Shown one piece after another: positions 16,870 to 25,750 of a stretch of DNA of 64,000 bases; positions within the stretch are counted from its first letter, which is position 1; each line of letters begins with the position of its first letter. A model generated the notes under the pieces. The model saw only the letters and a list, made by a program, of their open reading frames with translations, had not been told where the DNA came from and did not search any database. A program made the translations under genes and the position numbers. This DNA is from Pseudomonadota bacterium (lineage in GTDB: Bacteria; Pseudomonadota; Gammaproteobacteria; Pseudomonadales; Pseudohongiellaceae). The stretch spans positions 1-64,000 of the forward strand of contig JAQCKF010000008.1 in the NCBI GenBank assembly GCA_027592275.1. Direction: 5' to 3'.

Positions 16870-18120
16870 ATGTCCTCATCTGGCAACGGTATGAACTCAG
16901 AAACAAATTCTACTGAACGCGATCCCGCTTATGGCTGGTTGATGGTGTTCGTTGTGTTCATTTTGAGCGGGCTTTCATTCGGCGCTCTCGGCGCCATATC
17001 GGTTTTCTTAAAACCTCTGTCAGCAGAATTTGGTTGGGGCAGGGCAGAGACCTCCCTAGGCTACACGGCAATCGCATTCTCCTCCGCGCTGTTCGGGATT
17101 CTCTGGGGATTTGTGGCGGACAAATATGGCTCGCGCTGGTTCGGCGTTGTCGCCGCCATAACAATGTCTCTTTGTCTGTTTCTGTTGAGTGCACAGACCA
17201 ATATCTTTCAGTTCTATGCGTTCTATTTTCTGTTTGGCGCGTTCGGCAATGCTATGGCGTCTACGCCATTGTTTGCCAACGTCGGCTTCTGGTTTCGCCA
17301 CAATCCAGGTCTTGCTTTGGGCCTTACTGCATCCGGTGGTGCAATCGGGCAGGGTGTCGTGCCCTATCTCGCTGGGATGGCGATAACCGCTAATGGTTGG
17401 CAGTGGGCCTACCAGGCGATGGCGATTTCCTACTTAGTGATAGCATTGCCGATTGGATTTCTCGTGCGTGAATCTCCTAGGCGTCAGAAAGCGCGGGTAT
17501 CACCGGAAACTGAAGTGCGGCATTTTCCTCTCTCTGAGAAAGAAGTTGTGATGTGGATGTGTCTAGCCGTTATGTTTTGTTGTAATTGTATGGCTGTGCC
17601 GATTGTCCACCTTATACCAATGCTCACCGATGCGGCTTACTCCTTGCAGTTCGCGACTAGCGTCTTTCTCGTGCTGATGTTAGCTGGGGGTGTAGGTCGT
17701 ATTGTGGGGGGGAAACTAGGTGATGTGATTGGAGCTTTGCCGACTTATATTATTATGTCGATTGGACAGACTGTCTCGGTATTCTGGTTTCCTTATATGG
17801 ATCAAGCTTGGAGTCTGTACCTGCTTGCCGTGATCTTCGGTTTTACTTACTCAGGTGTGATGTCTAGCATTTTGGTGTGCGTTAGGATGATGGTGTCGGC
17901 GCGCTTCTCGGCTAGAGCCATGAGTGTGACTTCGTTCTTCGGATGGACCGGCATGGGATTGGGTGGATTCTTCGGTGGCTTGTTTTACGATATGAGTGGC
18001 GACTACAAGCTGTCTTTCGCATTCGCTTCCGCGATGGGTCTGTTGAATATTATTGTACTCACTGCGTTCTACATGCGGGCGAAGGGTCAGCGCGTTAGCG
18101 CCTCGCCCCAGCCGGCTTGA
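16870..18120 (+). CDS. MFS transporter, monocarboxylate/oxalate-formate type
   Basis: A 416-residue carrier with twelve hydrophobic segments. AYGWLMVFVVFILSGLSFG and the LKPLSAEFGWGRAE loop after helix 1 are typical of the OFA/monocarboxylate branch, and GFVADKYGSRW is the conserved loop 2-3 MFS motif. The frame extends upstream to 16789, but that would run through the inverted repeat; ATG 16870 or 16891 is more likely. Neither has a strong ribosome-binding site. Substrate is probably a small organic acid, by family only. Convergent with the sulfatase gene 34 bases downstream. Confidence 0.82.
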   Translation: MSSSGNGMNSETNSTERDPAYGWLMVFVVFILSGLSFGALGAISVFLKPLSAEFGWGRAETSLGYTAIAFSSALFGILWGFVADKYGSRWFGVVAAITMSLCLFLLSAQTNIFQFYAFYFLFGAFGNAMASTPLFANVGFWFRHNPGLALGLTASGGAIGQGVVPYLAGMAITANGWQWAYQAMAISYLVIALPIGFLVRESPRRQKARVSPETEVRHFPLSEKEVVMWMCLAVMFCCNCMAVPIVHLIPMLTDAAYSLQFATSVFLVLMLAGGVGRIVGGKLGDVIGALPTYIIMSIGQTVSVFWFPYMDQAWSLYLLAVIFGFTYSGVMSSILVCVRMMVSARFSARAMSVTSFFGWTGMGLGGFFGGLFYDMSGDYKLSFAFASAMGLLNIIVLTAFYMRAKGQRVSASPQPA

Positions 18121-18154
18121 TAAAAATGTCTAAGTGAGAAAACCAGATGGTCGC

Positions 18155-19849
18155 TTAGTTCAATTGAACGCCGCGGAAGATTTCTCTCATCTGAATGTAG
18201 CCCTGGGGCATGGGCAGCACATTGTTGCTGCTCTCATACGCCTCGTAGTCGGCAAGCATTTCTGCATAGCGCTCGGACTCGATCTGCGCTAGATCGCGTG
18301 CTTCTCCAGGATCTGTCTTGATATTAAACAGATGCCAATTCTGGTCATTAACGGCGCTGCGATTGAAGACCAACTTATAGTCCCCCTTGAACAGTGCGCG
18401 GTTACCGCCAAGCTCGTAGCCAATGGCTTCAGACTCGCTGTGAATTTCAGCCTCGCTGCCTTGTAGAAATTTAGAGAAATCAGTGCCGATAATTTCTTCG
18501 ATTGGATCACCTTTCCAGTTGCCGTCATGTTTCTCAGTATCTACTAAACTAAGAATGGTAGGTGTAAGGTCGGTGACGAATACAAACTCGTCGGTCTTTA
18601 CATTTTGTTTGCTAATGCCAGGGCCAGACATCACCAGAGGTACGCGCAAACCGCCCTCGCTGGCGTAGAATTTATAATAGGCAAGAGGGGAGGCAGCTAT
18701 TGTCGCGTTGTTAGGTCCTATCGCATTAAAAGAATTCGCCTCGCCTAATGTTTCTAGGTCAGAGTTGTAACCCACTCTATCAAACCAATTCCCCATTCCC
18801 AGAGCTGCTTCTCCATTTACCCCGATTAGGTTGGAACCTTCAGCGCCGTTGTCCGAAGTGAAAATGAATAGAGTGTTCTCAAATTCTCCGATTTCTTTTA
18901 GGTAGTCCATTAGTCGGCCAATATGCATGTCCATCGCATCCACCATTCCCGCATAGACCTCCATACGTCGAGCATGATGAGTTTTTTGTTCTTCAGTTAG
19001 GCTATCCCACTCTAATGTTCCTGGGGTAACTACCGCCTCGGTGTTGCGAGGAACAACACCGGCAGCCTCGGCAGCAAGGCGTCTTTTTTCTCTCATTACG
19101 ACCCAGCCTTCGTCATATATGCCGGCATACTTATCGGAAAACTCTTTGGGAGCTTGCACAGGCATGTGCACGGCTTGGAAAGGCACGTAGGCAAAGAAAG
19201 GTTCGTCATCCGCTTCATTCTCTGCGATGAACTCGATTGTTTTGTCGATGAAATACTTAGATGAATAGAAATCATCAGGGAGTGTGTGTCGTTCACCGTC
19301 GGCATACCAATTGGCTTGTTCATAGATTGGCAAGTAGGGACGCTGGTCCCAATTGTCCGCGCCAGTATCTGCCATGGCAATGGTGCGATCGAAGCCTCTC
19401 GAAGAGGGTAGCAGTTCAGGCGTATGGCCTAAGTGCCATTTGCCAGTCATGTAAGTGTGATAGCCCGCGTCCTGAAGAATTGTAGACAGCGTTACGACTT
19501 TGTCATTTAGCACGCCTTGATAGTTTTCATGCTGCTGCTGTTCAGGTGGTAGCGCCTCTGGGATATTTGGCACACCATTGCGATGACTATCGACGCCAGT
19601 TAGCAGCATGGCTCGCGCCGGTGCACAGCTTCCCGCCGTATGGTAATTGGTAAACGAGACTCCTGACGCTGCGAGTTCGGCAATATTGGGCGTATTGATT
19701 TCGCTGCCAAACGGGGAGATATCCGTGAAGCCAAGATCGTCGGCGAGTATGAGTACGATATTGGGTCGCGTCTCTTGCTGCGCCATGAGGGTAGTAGAAG
19801 TGGTTAAGGCTATTAGCGCCGCAGTTATCATTCTTGATTTCGAAAGCAA
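18155..19849 (-). CDS. arylsulfatase-type sulfatase, secreted
   Basis: A 564-residue S1-type sulfatase. NIVLILADDLGFTD gives the metal-binding Asp pair, and C75-A-P-A-R79 followed by LLTG is the CxPxR site whose Cys is oxidised to formylglycine. TGKWHLGH, TSDNGAEGSN and a C-terminal NWHLFNIKTDPGEARDLA complete the family pattern. A signal peptide (cut near LMAQQ) places it in the periplasm or outside. The TTG at 19849 is taken as start because GGAG stands 7 bases before it; an ATG at 19831 is the alternative. Such enzymes remove sulfate esters from algal polysaccharides or aryl sulfates. The formylglycine-generating enzyme is not in this window. Confidence 0.93.
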   Translation of the reverse strand: MLSKSRMITAALIALTTSTTLMAQQETRPNIVLILADDLGFTDISPFGSEINTPNIAELAASGVSFTNYHTAGSCAPARAMLLTGVDSHRNGVPNIPEALPPEQQQHENYQGVLNDKVVTLSTILQDAGYHTYMTGKWHLGHTPELLPSSRGFDRTIAMADTGADNWDQRPYLPIYEQANWYADGERHTLPDDFYSSKYFIDKTIEFIAENEADDEPFFAYVPFQAVHMPVQAPKEFSDKYAGIYDEGWVVMREKRRLAAEAAGVVPRNTEAVVTPGTLEWDSLTEEQKTHHARRMEVYAGMVDAMDMHIGRLMDYLKEIGEFENTLFIFTSDNGAEGSNLIGVNGEAALGMGNWFDRVGYNSDLETLGEANSFNAIGPNNATIAASPLAYYKFYASEGGLRVPLVMSGPGISKQNVKTDEFVFVTDLTPTILSLVDTEKHDGNWKGDPIEEIIGTDFSKFLQGSEAEIHSESEAIGYELGGNRALFKGDYKLVFNRSAVNDQNWHLFNIKTDPGEARDLAQIESERYAEMLADYEAYESSNNVLPMPQGYIQMREIFRGVQLN

Positions 19850-19938
19850 AGTGGTTCTCCGTAGTTTTTCATTTCACTAATATGAAGAAAGGCAACTCTA
19901 GCCCTTTTCTTCTTTTCCCTTTATTTATTGAATCGCTG

Positions 19939-20862
19939 CTATCGTGCTGCAACGCAGCGCTCAGGCTGAACAGGTCTTGGCAGGATGAGAGGTGCCGCTA
20001 TTACGCGTTCTTCGCTAGCGAGTTGATCATAGGCGGCTTGCTGAAGACCCTTCACTTGAGCGCGAGACATGCCTAGCTCAAAGCCGGAACATTCGTTCTC
20101 TCCTAGCGAGCGTGGGTCTAGACCGGTGAGGTTGCCGAAGACGACAAGCGCCTCGAGATAGTAGCCATAGTCGCTCGCATGATAGCGATCCCAAGTCCAA
20201 AGGTCCATCAGGTCTGTGTCGATTCCATCATAGGGATTAGGGTCCGCAATGCCGCTTTCCATGGCTCGTGTCCAAGCCTGTCCAACACCGTTTACAGCTT
20301 CTACAGCAGCTGAGCCTGCAGCGGCGGCATCGTATCCGGCGCGCACGTCTATCGCCATCTGCGCTATAGGCATTCCATTCCAAGGACTCTCAGTTCGATA
20401 CACAAGATCTGCACGTGACCAGGTCGCAGTGAGATACACTTCAACATCAGGGTTCAGACCTTGAAGGAAGTTCGACATCTGAGCCGTGGTGTCGATGAGT
20501 ACGGCTGGATCGTTGGGATTGCTGCTGTCTAGCGTGCTGAAGCCGTGCATGACAACTTTATCCCAGGGACGTCGACCTATGACGCCTAACTTATTCTCCA
20601 GATGAAAATCCAGACCACTGCCACCCCTAGTCTCGAGATACACATCGTAGTCTAAGCCTGCCTGATCGGTAAAAGATTTAAAAAGCGCGGGGACTCCGCC
20701 TATACCTTCGTTGTTCAGATCAGTTACCGAATCTGCTCGATAGAATTTCGCCGCTGAGCCATAGGCGTAAGTGAAGCTGTTTCCTATGAATAGGGTGCTT
20801 GTGTCGGCGTAAGCTGTGAGTGATCCAAAAGCTACAACTAGCGCTGTAATTAGGTTCTTCAT
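19939..20862 (-). CDS. secreted SGNH-type hydrolase (DUF4886-like)
   Basis: A 307-residue protein with a signal peptide (MKNLITALVVAFGSLTAYA) and SGNH-fold signatures: IGNSFTY with the nucleophile Ser29, a Gly in GIGGV, and the catalytic Asp225/His228 pair in DRYHASDYG. The block I sequence IGNSF is that of DUF4886-like members rather than the GDS form. It probably acts as an esterase on acylated or sulfated sugars, in line with the sulfatase just downstream; this is inference. A strong AGGAGG site stands 8 bases before the ATG. Confidence 0.75.
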   Translation of the reverse strand: MKNLITALVVAFGSLTAYADTSTLFIGNSFTYAYGSAAKFYRADSVTDLNNEGIGGVPALFKSFTDQAGLDYDVYLETRGGSGLDFHLENKLGVIGRRPWDKVVMHGFSTLDSSNPNDPAVLIDTTAQMSNFLQGLNPDVEVYLTATWSRADLVYRTESPWNGMPIAQMAIDVRAGYDAAAAGSAAVEAVNGVGQAWTRAMESGIADPNPYDGIDTDLMDLWTWDRYHASDYGYYLEALVVFGNLTGLDPRSLGENECSGFELGMSRAQVKGLQQAAYDQLASEERVIAAPLILPRPVQPERCVAAR

Positions 20863-20962
20863 TGACTGATCCTCCTTTTTTATTAAAATAATGACGTTGC
20901 TAGCAAGAATAAAAGCTAACTGCGTCCAAGTCCATGCCTAGAGCGGACGCGGTAGCTTGGTT

Positions 20963-22252
20963 CTAATTCGCAGCAGCGGCATTCAGAATGCGTAGAAAAT
21001 TCCCGCTCCAGATTTTGTTGATGTCCGCCTCGGAATAGCCGCTCTCTAGTAAGCCTTCGGTAAGGTTCATCGCTTCGCTGGCGTCATTGTAGTCATCTAT
21101 GCCACTGCCATGATTGAAGTCATTGCCTATGCCTACATGATCGATGCCAATGCGATCAACGATGTAATCAATGTGCTCGATCATATTGTCTGTGGAAGCC
21201 GGCCCGAGAAGTTCGCTAACCGCGGTAGTGAATGCAGACCTTTCAGCGAGATCATCAATCTCCCAATAGAGTTCGAAAGGGTAGTTGTATTCTATAGATA
21301 TTCCCGCCGCTACCCGCAAGGCTACTAGTTTTTCTATAAATTCGGGCTCAGAGATATTGATAAGATAACCCTTAAACGCAGCAACGTGAATTACCCCTCC
21401 ATTCTCACCGATGCGATCAATTTCTTCATCGCTAAGATTGCGAGTTACATCTGAAACAGTTTTCGCATTTGAGTGACTCGCAATTATTGGAGAGTTTGTT
21501 AATGCCAGTACTTGCAGAGTTGCCGCTTTGGATAACTGTGAAACATCTACCAGTGCGCCGAGGGCATTGATTCTTTCAACTGCAGCTACGCCCAAAGTGG
21601 ATAATCCGCCGTGTTCTTCAGTAACCTCAAAGGCGCCTGTTTCACCGCTAAACTCTGGTCGTGAGGAATCAGAAAAAGCATTGTGCCCGAGGTGGTTGAG
21701 ACCAAATATTCGAACACCTTCAGCATAGAATTCATCGATTGCAGAAACATTTCCCTGCAGAGAGCGAGCATTCTGAAATCCTAGAATAAGTGCAGATTTT
21801 CCCGCCTCGTGAGCGGCGACGATTTCACTCGAGGTGGTCGCGATAACAACCTGGCCCTGACTTTCTTCTACTAATGTGTGTACAGCGGCTATTTTTTCAT
21901 CGGCCTCGGCTCTAGCAGCCGCATCGCCTTCCATCGTTCTGGGGCCAGGGCCAACAGCCACTGACATGACCACGGCGTCGACTCCACCCGCACGCATCTT
22001 CGCGGGGTCTACCTTCGATGTTCCGTCGGCGCTCATATAAGCCCTCGATGTTGAAGGAATTACGATATCGGCATGCGCATCTAAGACTAAGCTAGATTCA
22101 TGGATATAGGCAGCCGATGGGTTGGAGCCAGTGCCTCCAACTTGCGTCTCGACTGAGGTGGGTTCGTTATCTTAGCATGATGCTATGCCTGCAAGAACAA
22201 AGGATAGCAAAAGGCTTCTGCGAATTAGCCCAGTAGTTTGCGGGTGTAGCAT
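20963..22252 (-). pseudogene. M19 membrane dipeptidase lipoprotein, interrupted by an in-frame stop
   Basis: Reading from the ATG at 22252 (GGAG site 7 bases upstream) gives a lipoprotein signal ending LAGIASC, then TAA (22172-22174), then the same frame goes on uninterrupted for 403 codons as a renal-dipeptidase-like M19 peptidase. The zinc HxD motif LDAHADI lies between the stop and the first later ATG (22036), so a protein started at 22036 (357 residues) would lack a metal ligand; no ATG, GTG or TTG lies between. Later motifs include ASHSNAKTVSD and HVGIGNDFNHG. The complete gene would code for 429 residues, the normal length. It follows an MFS carrier gene by 35 bases. Either a fresh pseudogene or a one-base sequence error. 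Confidence 0.8.
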
Positions 22253-22287
22253 TTATTAACTCCAAAAGTTTCGTAGATAGTGAATTT

Positions 22288-23619
22288 CTATTCAGGCGCC
22301 ATTTTCAGATCTTCCCGCAAGGTTCGCGATGCGAGATAGAAGTGAATGGCCGACCAAACATTCACAGTAGGCAGAAGAATCAGCATCGCATAGCGTAGAG
22401 ATTCAACGCCCATTGAAGGCGCGAGCATGTCACTCAAATAGCCGATTCCGAATGGGCCTAGGCCTAAGCCGATAATGTTGATGACTAGGAACAAAATGGC
22501 GGAGGCAGTTGCACGCCAGCGCAGCCCCACGAGTGCATGGGTAGTTGCTATGGAATTTCCTAGGTACACATTTTGAAGTGTGCCTGGAATAAATATAAGC
22601 ATGAGGGCAACATAGGTATTATCTGTGAGAAAGGCTACGAGCATTGCCGGAACGCAAAGCAATGTTGCTATGCCGGGTATCCATTGATACCAGCGCTTGT
22701 CTTTCTTGCCAAGTTTGTCGCCGAGCATGCCGCCAAGCAGCACACCGATAGCACCAAACAATCCCGTTGATAGTGCAAGCCAAGTTCCCAATTCTCCGGT
22801 ACTCATTTCATGACTGCGAATAAAGAAGGAGGCGATCCAGTTCACAGTACCGTATCCGGCGAAGGCATTAAGTCCGCAGGCAAATGCCATGTGCCGAAAC
22901 GTTTTGCGTTTCCATAACAAAGATACAACTTCTTTAAAGGGTACCTGAGCCGCAGGCGCAGTTCTATTCTCCATTAATCCTCTAATAGGCTCGCGAACAG
23001 TTGTTCGTACAAGGATCGCGAGTAATACACCTGGAATACCAACGACCATGAATGCAACTCGCCATCCAAAAAACTCGTTGAGCCAGCCGCCGAAAAGAAA
23101 ACCGAACAAGATGCCAAGGTTTACACCGGTGGAATAGAACGCGAGCGCGCTCGCCCGTTTTTCAGGTGGGAAAATATCTGAAACAATAGAATGGGATGGA
23201 GGGCTACCGCCAGCCTCGCCTACGCCAACACCGACTCTAGCTGCAAGTAGTTGCCCATAGTTCTGCACTAAGCCACTTAGCGCCGTCATTGCGCTCCATA
23301 AGCCAACAGATACGGCAACAATATTCCTTCGATTGCTGCGATCTGCGAATCGTGCGATTGGAATTCCAGCTGTGACATAGAACATCGCAAATGCGAAGCC
23401 TGTTAGTAGGCCAAGCTGGCTATCGGATAAGGAGAGGTCGACTTTGATCGATTCTTGCAAGATGGAGAGTAACTGTCTGTCGATGAAATTGAAGGTGTAG
23501 ACGAGAGTCAGGACTGCCAATGCGTATTTTCGAGCACTAGGGCTTGCATAGGGATTGTCCAGCGGTGGCACGGGAGGAATTTTAGCTGTTTCAGTGCCGC
23601 TTTCGATGTGCTCGGTCAT
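22288..23619 (-). CDS. MFS transporter, spinster-like
   Basis: A 443-residue twelve-helix carrier. NFIDRQLLSILQESIKVDL in helix 1 and the RFADRSNRRNI loop are characteristic of the spinster branch of the major facilitator superfamily, as is GVGEAGGSPPSHSIVSDIFP in helix 4. The N-terminus has a proline-rich cytoplasmic tail. Substrates of bacterial members include lipids, amino acid derivatives and aromatic acids; none can be chosen here. First gene of the leftward group with the M19 dipeptidase 35 bases later, suggesting uptake of a peptide-like compound that the dipeptidase cuts. Confidence 0.88.
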   Translation of the reverse strand: MTEHIESGTETAKIPPVPPLDNPYASPSARKYALAVLTLVYTFNFIDRQLLSILQESIKVDLSLSDSQLGLLTGFAFAMFYVTAGIPIARFADRSNRRNIVAVSVGLWSAMTALSGLVQNYGQLLAARVGVGVGEAGGSPPSHSIVSDIFPPEKRASALAFYSTGVNLGILFGFLFGGWLNEFFGWRVAFMVVGIPGVLLAILVRTTVREPIRGLMENRTAPAAQVPFKEVVSLLWKRKTFRHMAFACGLNAFAGYGTVNWIASFFIRSHEMSTGELGTWLALSTGLFGAIGVLLGGMLGDKLGKKDKRWYQWIPGIATLLCVPAMLVAFLTDNTYVALMLIFIPGTLQNVYLGNSIATTHALVGLRWRATASAILFLVINIIGLGLGPFGIGYLSDMLAPSMGVESLRYAMLILLPTVNVWSAIHFYLASRTLREDLKMAPE

Positions 23620-23787
23620 AGCAGGCCCTTATTATTTTTGCTTGTGGACTAGGAATTGACTGAGAATAATAGGGCTCAAGTCAAAAATATAGCTAATTCG
23701 GAGACTGAATCCTTTTGTACATTGCTCGAGTATTAGGAATAATGCCTTCCAGAGAATAAAACATGCTTATTTATTGGAGTAAAGACG

Positions 23788-25503
23788 TTGAATCTAAGAG
23801 TTCTGCTACAACAATCGCTACTAGCCCTTGCACTATTACCGACGCTGGGTCTGGCGGCTGATCGGGTAGGGGATTTCTCCTTGCTGGATCAAAATGGTTA
23901 TTTTCATCAAATGAGCTGGTATGACGATAATAAGGCAATTGTCTTACTAGTGCAGGCCACTGGCGATACTGCTGCACAGAGTGTGCTTACTGACTTCGAT
24001 GCGCTTAATTCCAGATTTGACACACAAGGCATTGAGTTCTTCATGATAAATCCGCTAGGGCTGAAGGACCGCGATGCGGTGAAGGCGGAGATGGTGGCAC
24101 TGAATATCGATGTGCCAGTGTTGATGGATGATGCGCGGCTGATATCCCAGGCGCTCGGAATTGATAAGATCGGTGAGGTTCTAGTTTATAACCCGAAGTC
24201 CTTTTCGCTTGTTTTTCGTGGGCCTTTAGGCGCGCAACTAACGGCGGCATTGACTGACATTGTTGCAGAAAGGGACTTGCAGACTACTCAGATTGCGAGC
24301 ACTGGCACGCCAGTAAGTTATCCGATCAAGACTGCTCATCTGCAGCAGGTGCCTTCCTACGAGAAAGAGATTGGCCCTATCATTGCCCAGAACTGCGCTG
24401 CCTGCCATCGAGAGGGTGGTATAGCTCCTTTCGCACTCGACAGCCACACCATGGTAATGGGCTGGTCGCAGATGATACGCGAGGTATTAATGACCAAGCG
24501 TATGCCTCCGGGGCAGATAGATTCCCATATAGGCGACTTCATTAACGATATGGTGCTGGCAGATGAAGACGCGCAAAAAATCGTTCACTGGATTGAGGCG
24601 GGGTCTCCTAAAGATGGAATCACAGATCCGTTGACCGAGCTAGTTTGGCCTGAAACCGAGTGGGCTTTCGGTGAGCCAGATTACATTGTAGAGATTCCTG
24701 AGCAGAGTATTCCAGCGACTGGGGTTCTGGATTACTACAATGTTATGGTCGAATTGGATCTCGAGGAAGACCGGTGGGTGCGAGCGAGTCAGTACATTCC
24801 TGGCGATCACACCGTGTTGCACCATACTCTGCATAGTTTGATAGCGCCTGGTCAAACTCGCGGTGGCTCACTCTTGGGTGGTGAGCCAGACAGACCCGAT
24901 ATAGCGCCGTATATCCCTGGGCAGGCGCCACGCATGGAGCCGCCGAATACTGGTGGCCTGCTGAAGGCTGGCACTAGAATCGCCATGCAGATGCACTATA
25001 CAACCACAGGAAAGGAATCAGTCGATGCGAGTCGTATTGGTCTTTGGTTCTATCCAAAGGGCTTCGTGCCTGAGGAAAGGATGTCCGGGCAATGCGCCTG
25101 CCATTTCACGCCTACATGGGTAAATATTCCCCCGCTGGATCCAGATTATGAGATGACTCAGTCGTTCACTATCGAGAAAGACGCAAAACTGTTTGCCTTC
25201 ACGCCGCATATGCATTTTCGAGGTAAGCGCATGCGCTTCTACGCTGAGTATCCCGATGGTACTAGCGAAGAGTTAATCAATATCGCGAACTATAATTACA
25301 ACTGGCAGCTCGCCTATACCTATTCAGAGCCAAAGTCCGTGCCAGCAGGGACGGTTATTACCGCAACTGGCGCATTCGACAACTCACAGCAGAATAAGAT
25401 GAACCCTGATGCTAGCCGTTCTGTCCCATGGGGTTTACAAAGCTGGGATGAGATGTTCTTCGGTGCGGCCGATTGGAAGTACGTTGATCAGAGCGGAAAT
25501 TAA
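23788..25503 (+). CDS. redoxin / cytochrome c / Cu(II) ascorbate-dependent monooxygenase-like fusion
   Basis: A 571-residue exported protein of three parts. Residues about 24-165 form a thioredoxin/AhpC-like fold whose active-site cysteines are missing (QATGDTAAQS where CxxC would be). About 190-285 is a cytochrome c-like domain with C203-A-A-C-H207. From about 300 comes a PHM/DBM-like region with candidate copper ligands in HTVLHHTLHS, MQMHYTTTG and TPHMHFRGKRM. The TTG at 23788 is the start: GGAG lies 8 bases upstream and a signal peptide follows. Such fusions are seen in marine bacteria but their reaction is unknown. It stands alone, upstream of katG. Confidence 0.8.
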   Translation: MNLRVLLQQSLLALALLPTLGLAADRVGDFSLLDQNGYFHQMSWYDDNKAIVLLVQATGDTAAQSVLTDFDALNSRFDTQGIEFFMINPLGLKDRDAVKAEMVALNIDVPVLMDDARLISQALGIDKIGEVLVYNPKSFSLVFRGPLGAQLTAALTDIVAERDLQTTQIASTGTPVSYPIKTAHLQQVPSYEKEIGPIIAQNCAACHREGGIAPFALDSHTMVMGWSQMIREVLMTKRMPPGQIDSHIGDFINDMVLADEDAQKIVHWIEAGSPKDGITDPLTELVWPETEWAFGEPDYIVEIPEQSIPATGVLDYYNVMVELDLEEDRWVRASQYIPGDHTVLHHTLHSLIAPGQTRGGSLLGGEPDRPDIAPYIPGQAPRMEPPNTGGLLKAGTRIAMQMHYTTTGKESVDASRIGLWFYPKGFVPEERMSGQCACHFTPTWVNIPPLDPDYEMTQSFTIEKDAKLFAFTPHMHFRGKRMRFYAEYPDGTSEELINIANYNYNWQLAYTYSEPKSVPAGTVITATGAFDNSQQNKMNPDASRSVPWGLQSWDEMFFGAADWKYVDQSGN

Positions 25504-25750
25504 CCTCCTTTGCTGAGCGTGCGGTGGATTCATTCACCGTGCGTTTCTAGATGGCCCCTTGGGGCCCCAAAAACTCCCCTACAGAAAGGCCTTGAGGCTT
25601 AGGCCGCCAATTTGACTTCCTACCTCTAATCGTAATTAACGATGACATCTATCGAAATATGTCGTTATACCGATTGATTACAAATCTGTAACTTAGCCCT
25701 CGTACGCTTTACTCAATTGATTTTAACGAGCAGTGACGGAGGAAGTTCCA

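Noticed and set aside
25552..25569. GGCCCC-TT-GGGGCC palindrome after the redoxin fusion gene as terminator
   Set aside because: The loop is only 2 bases and no T-run follows on the plus strand (AAAAA instead), so it is not a standard terminator.
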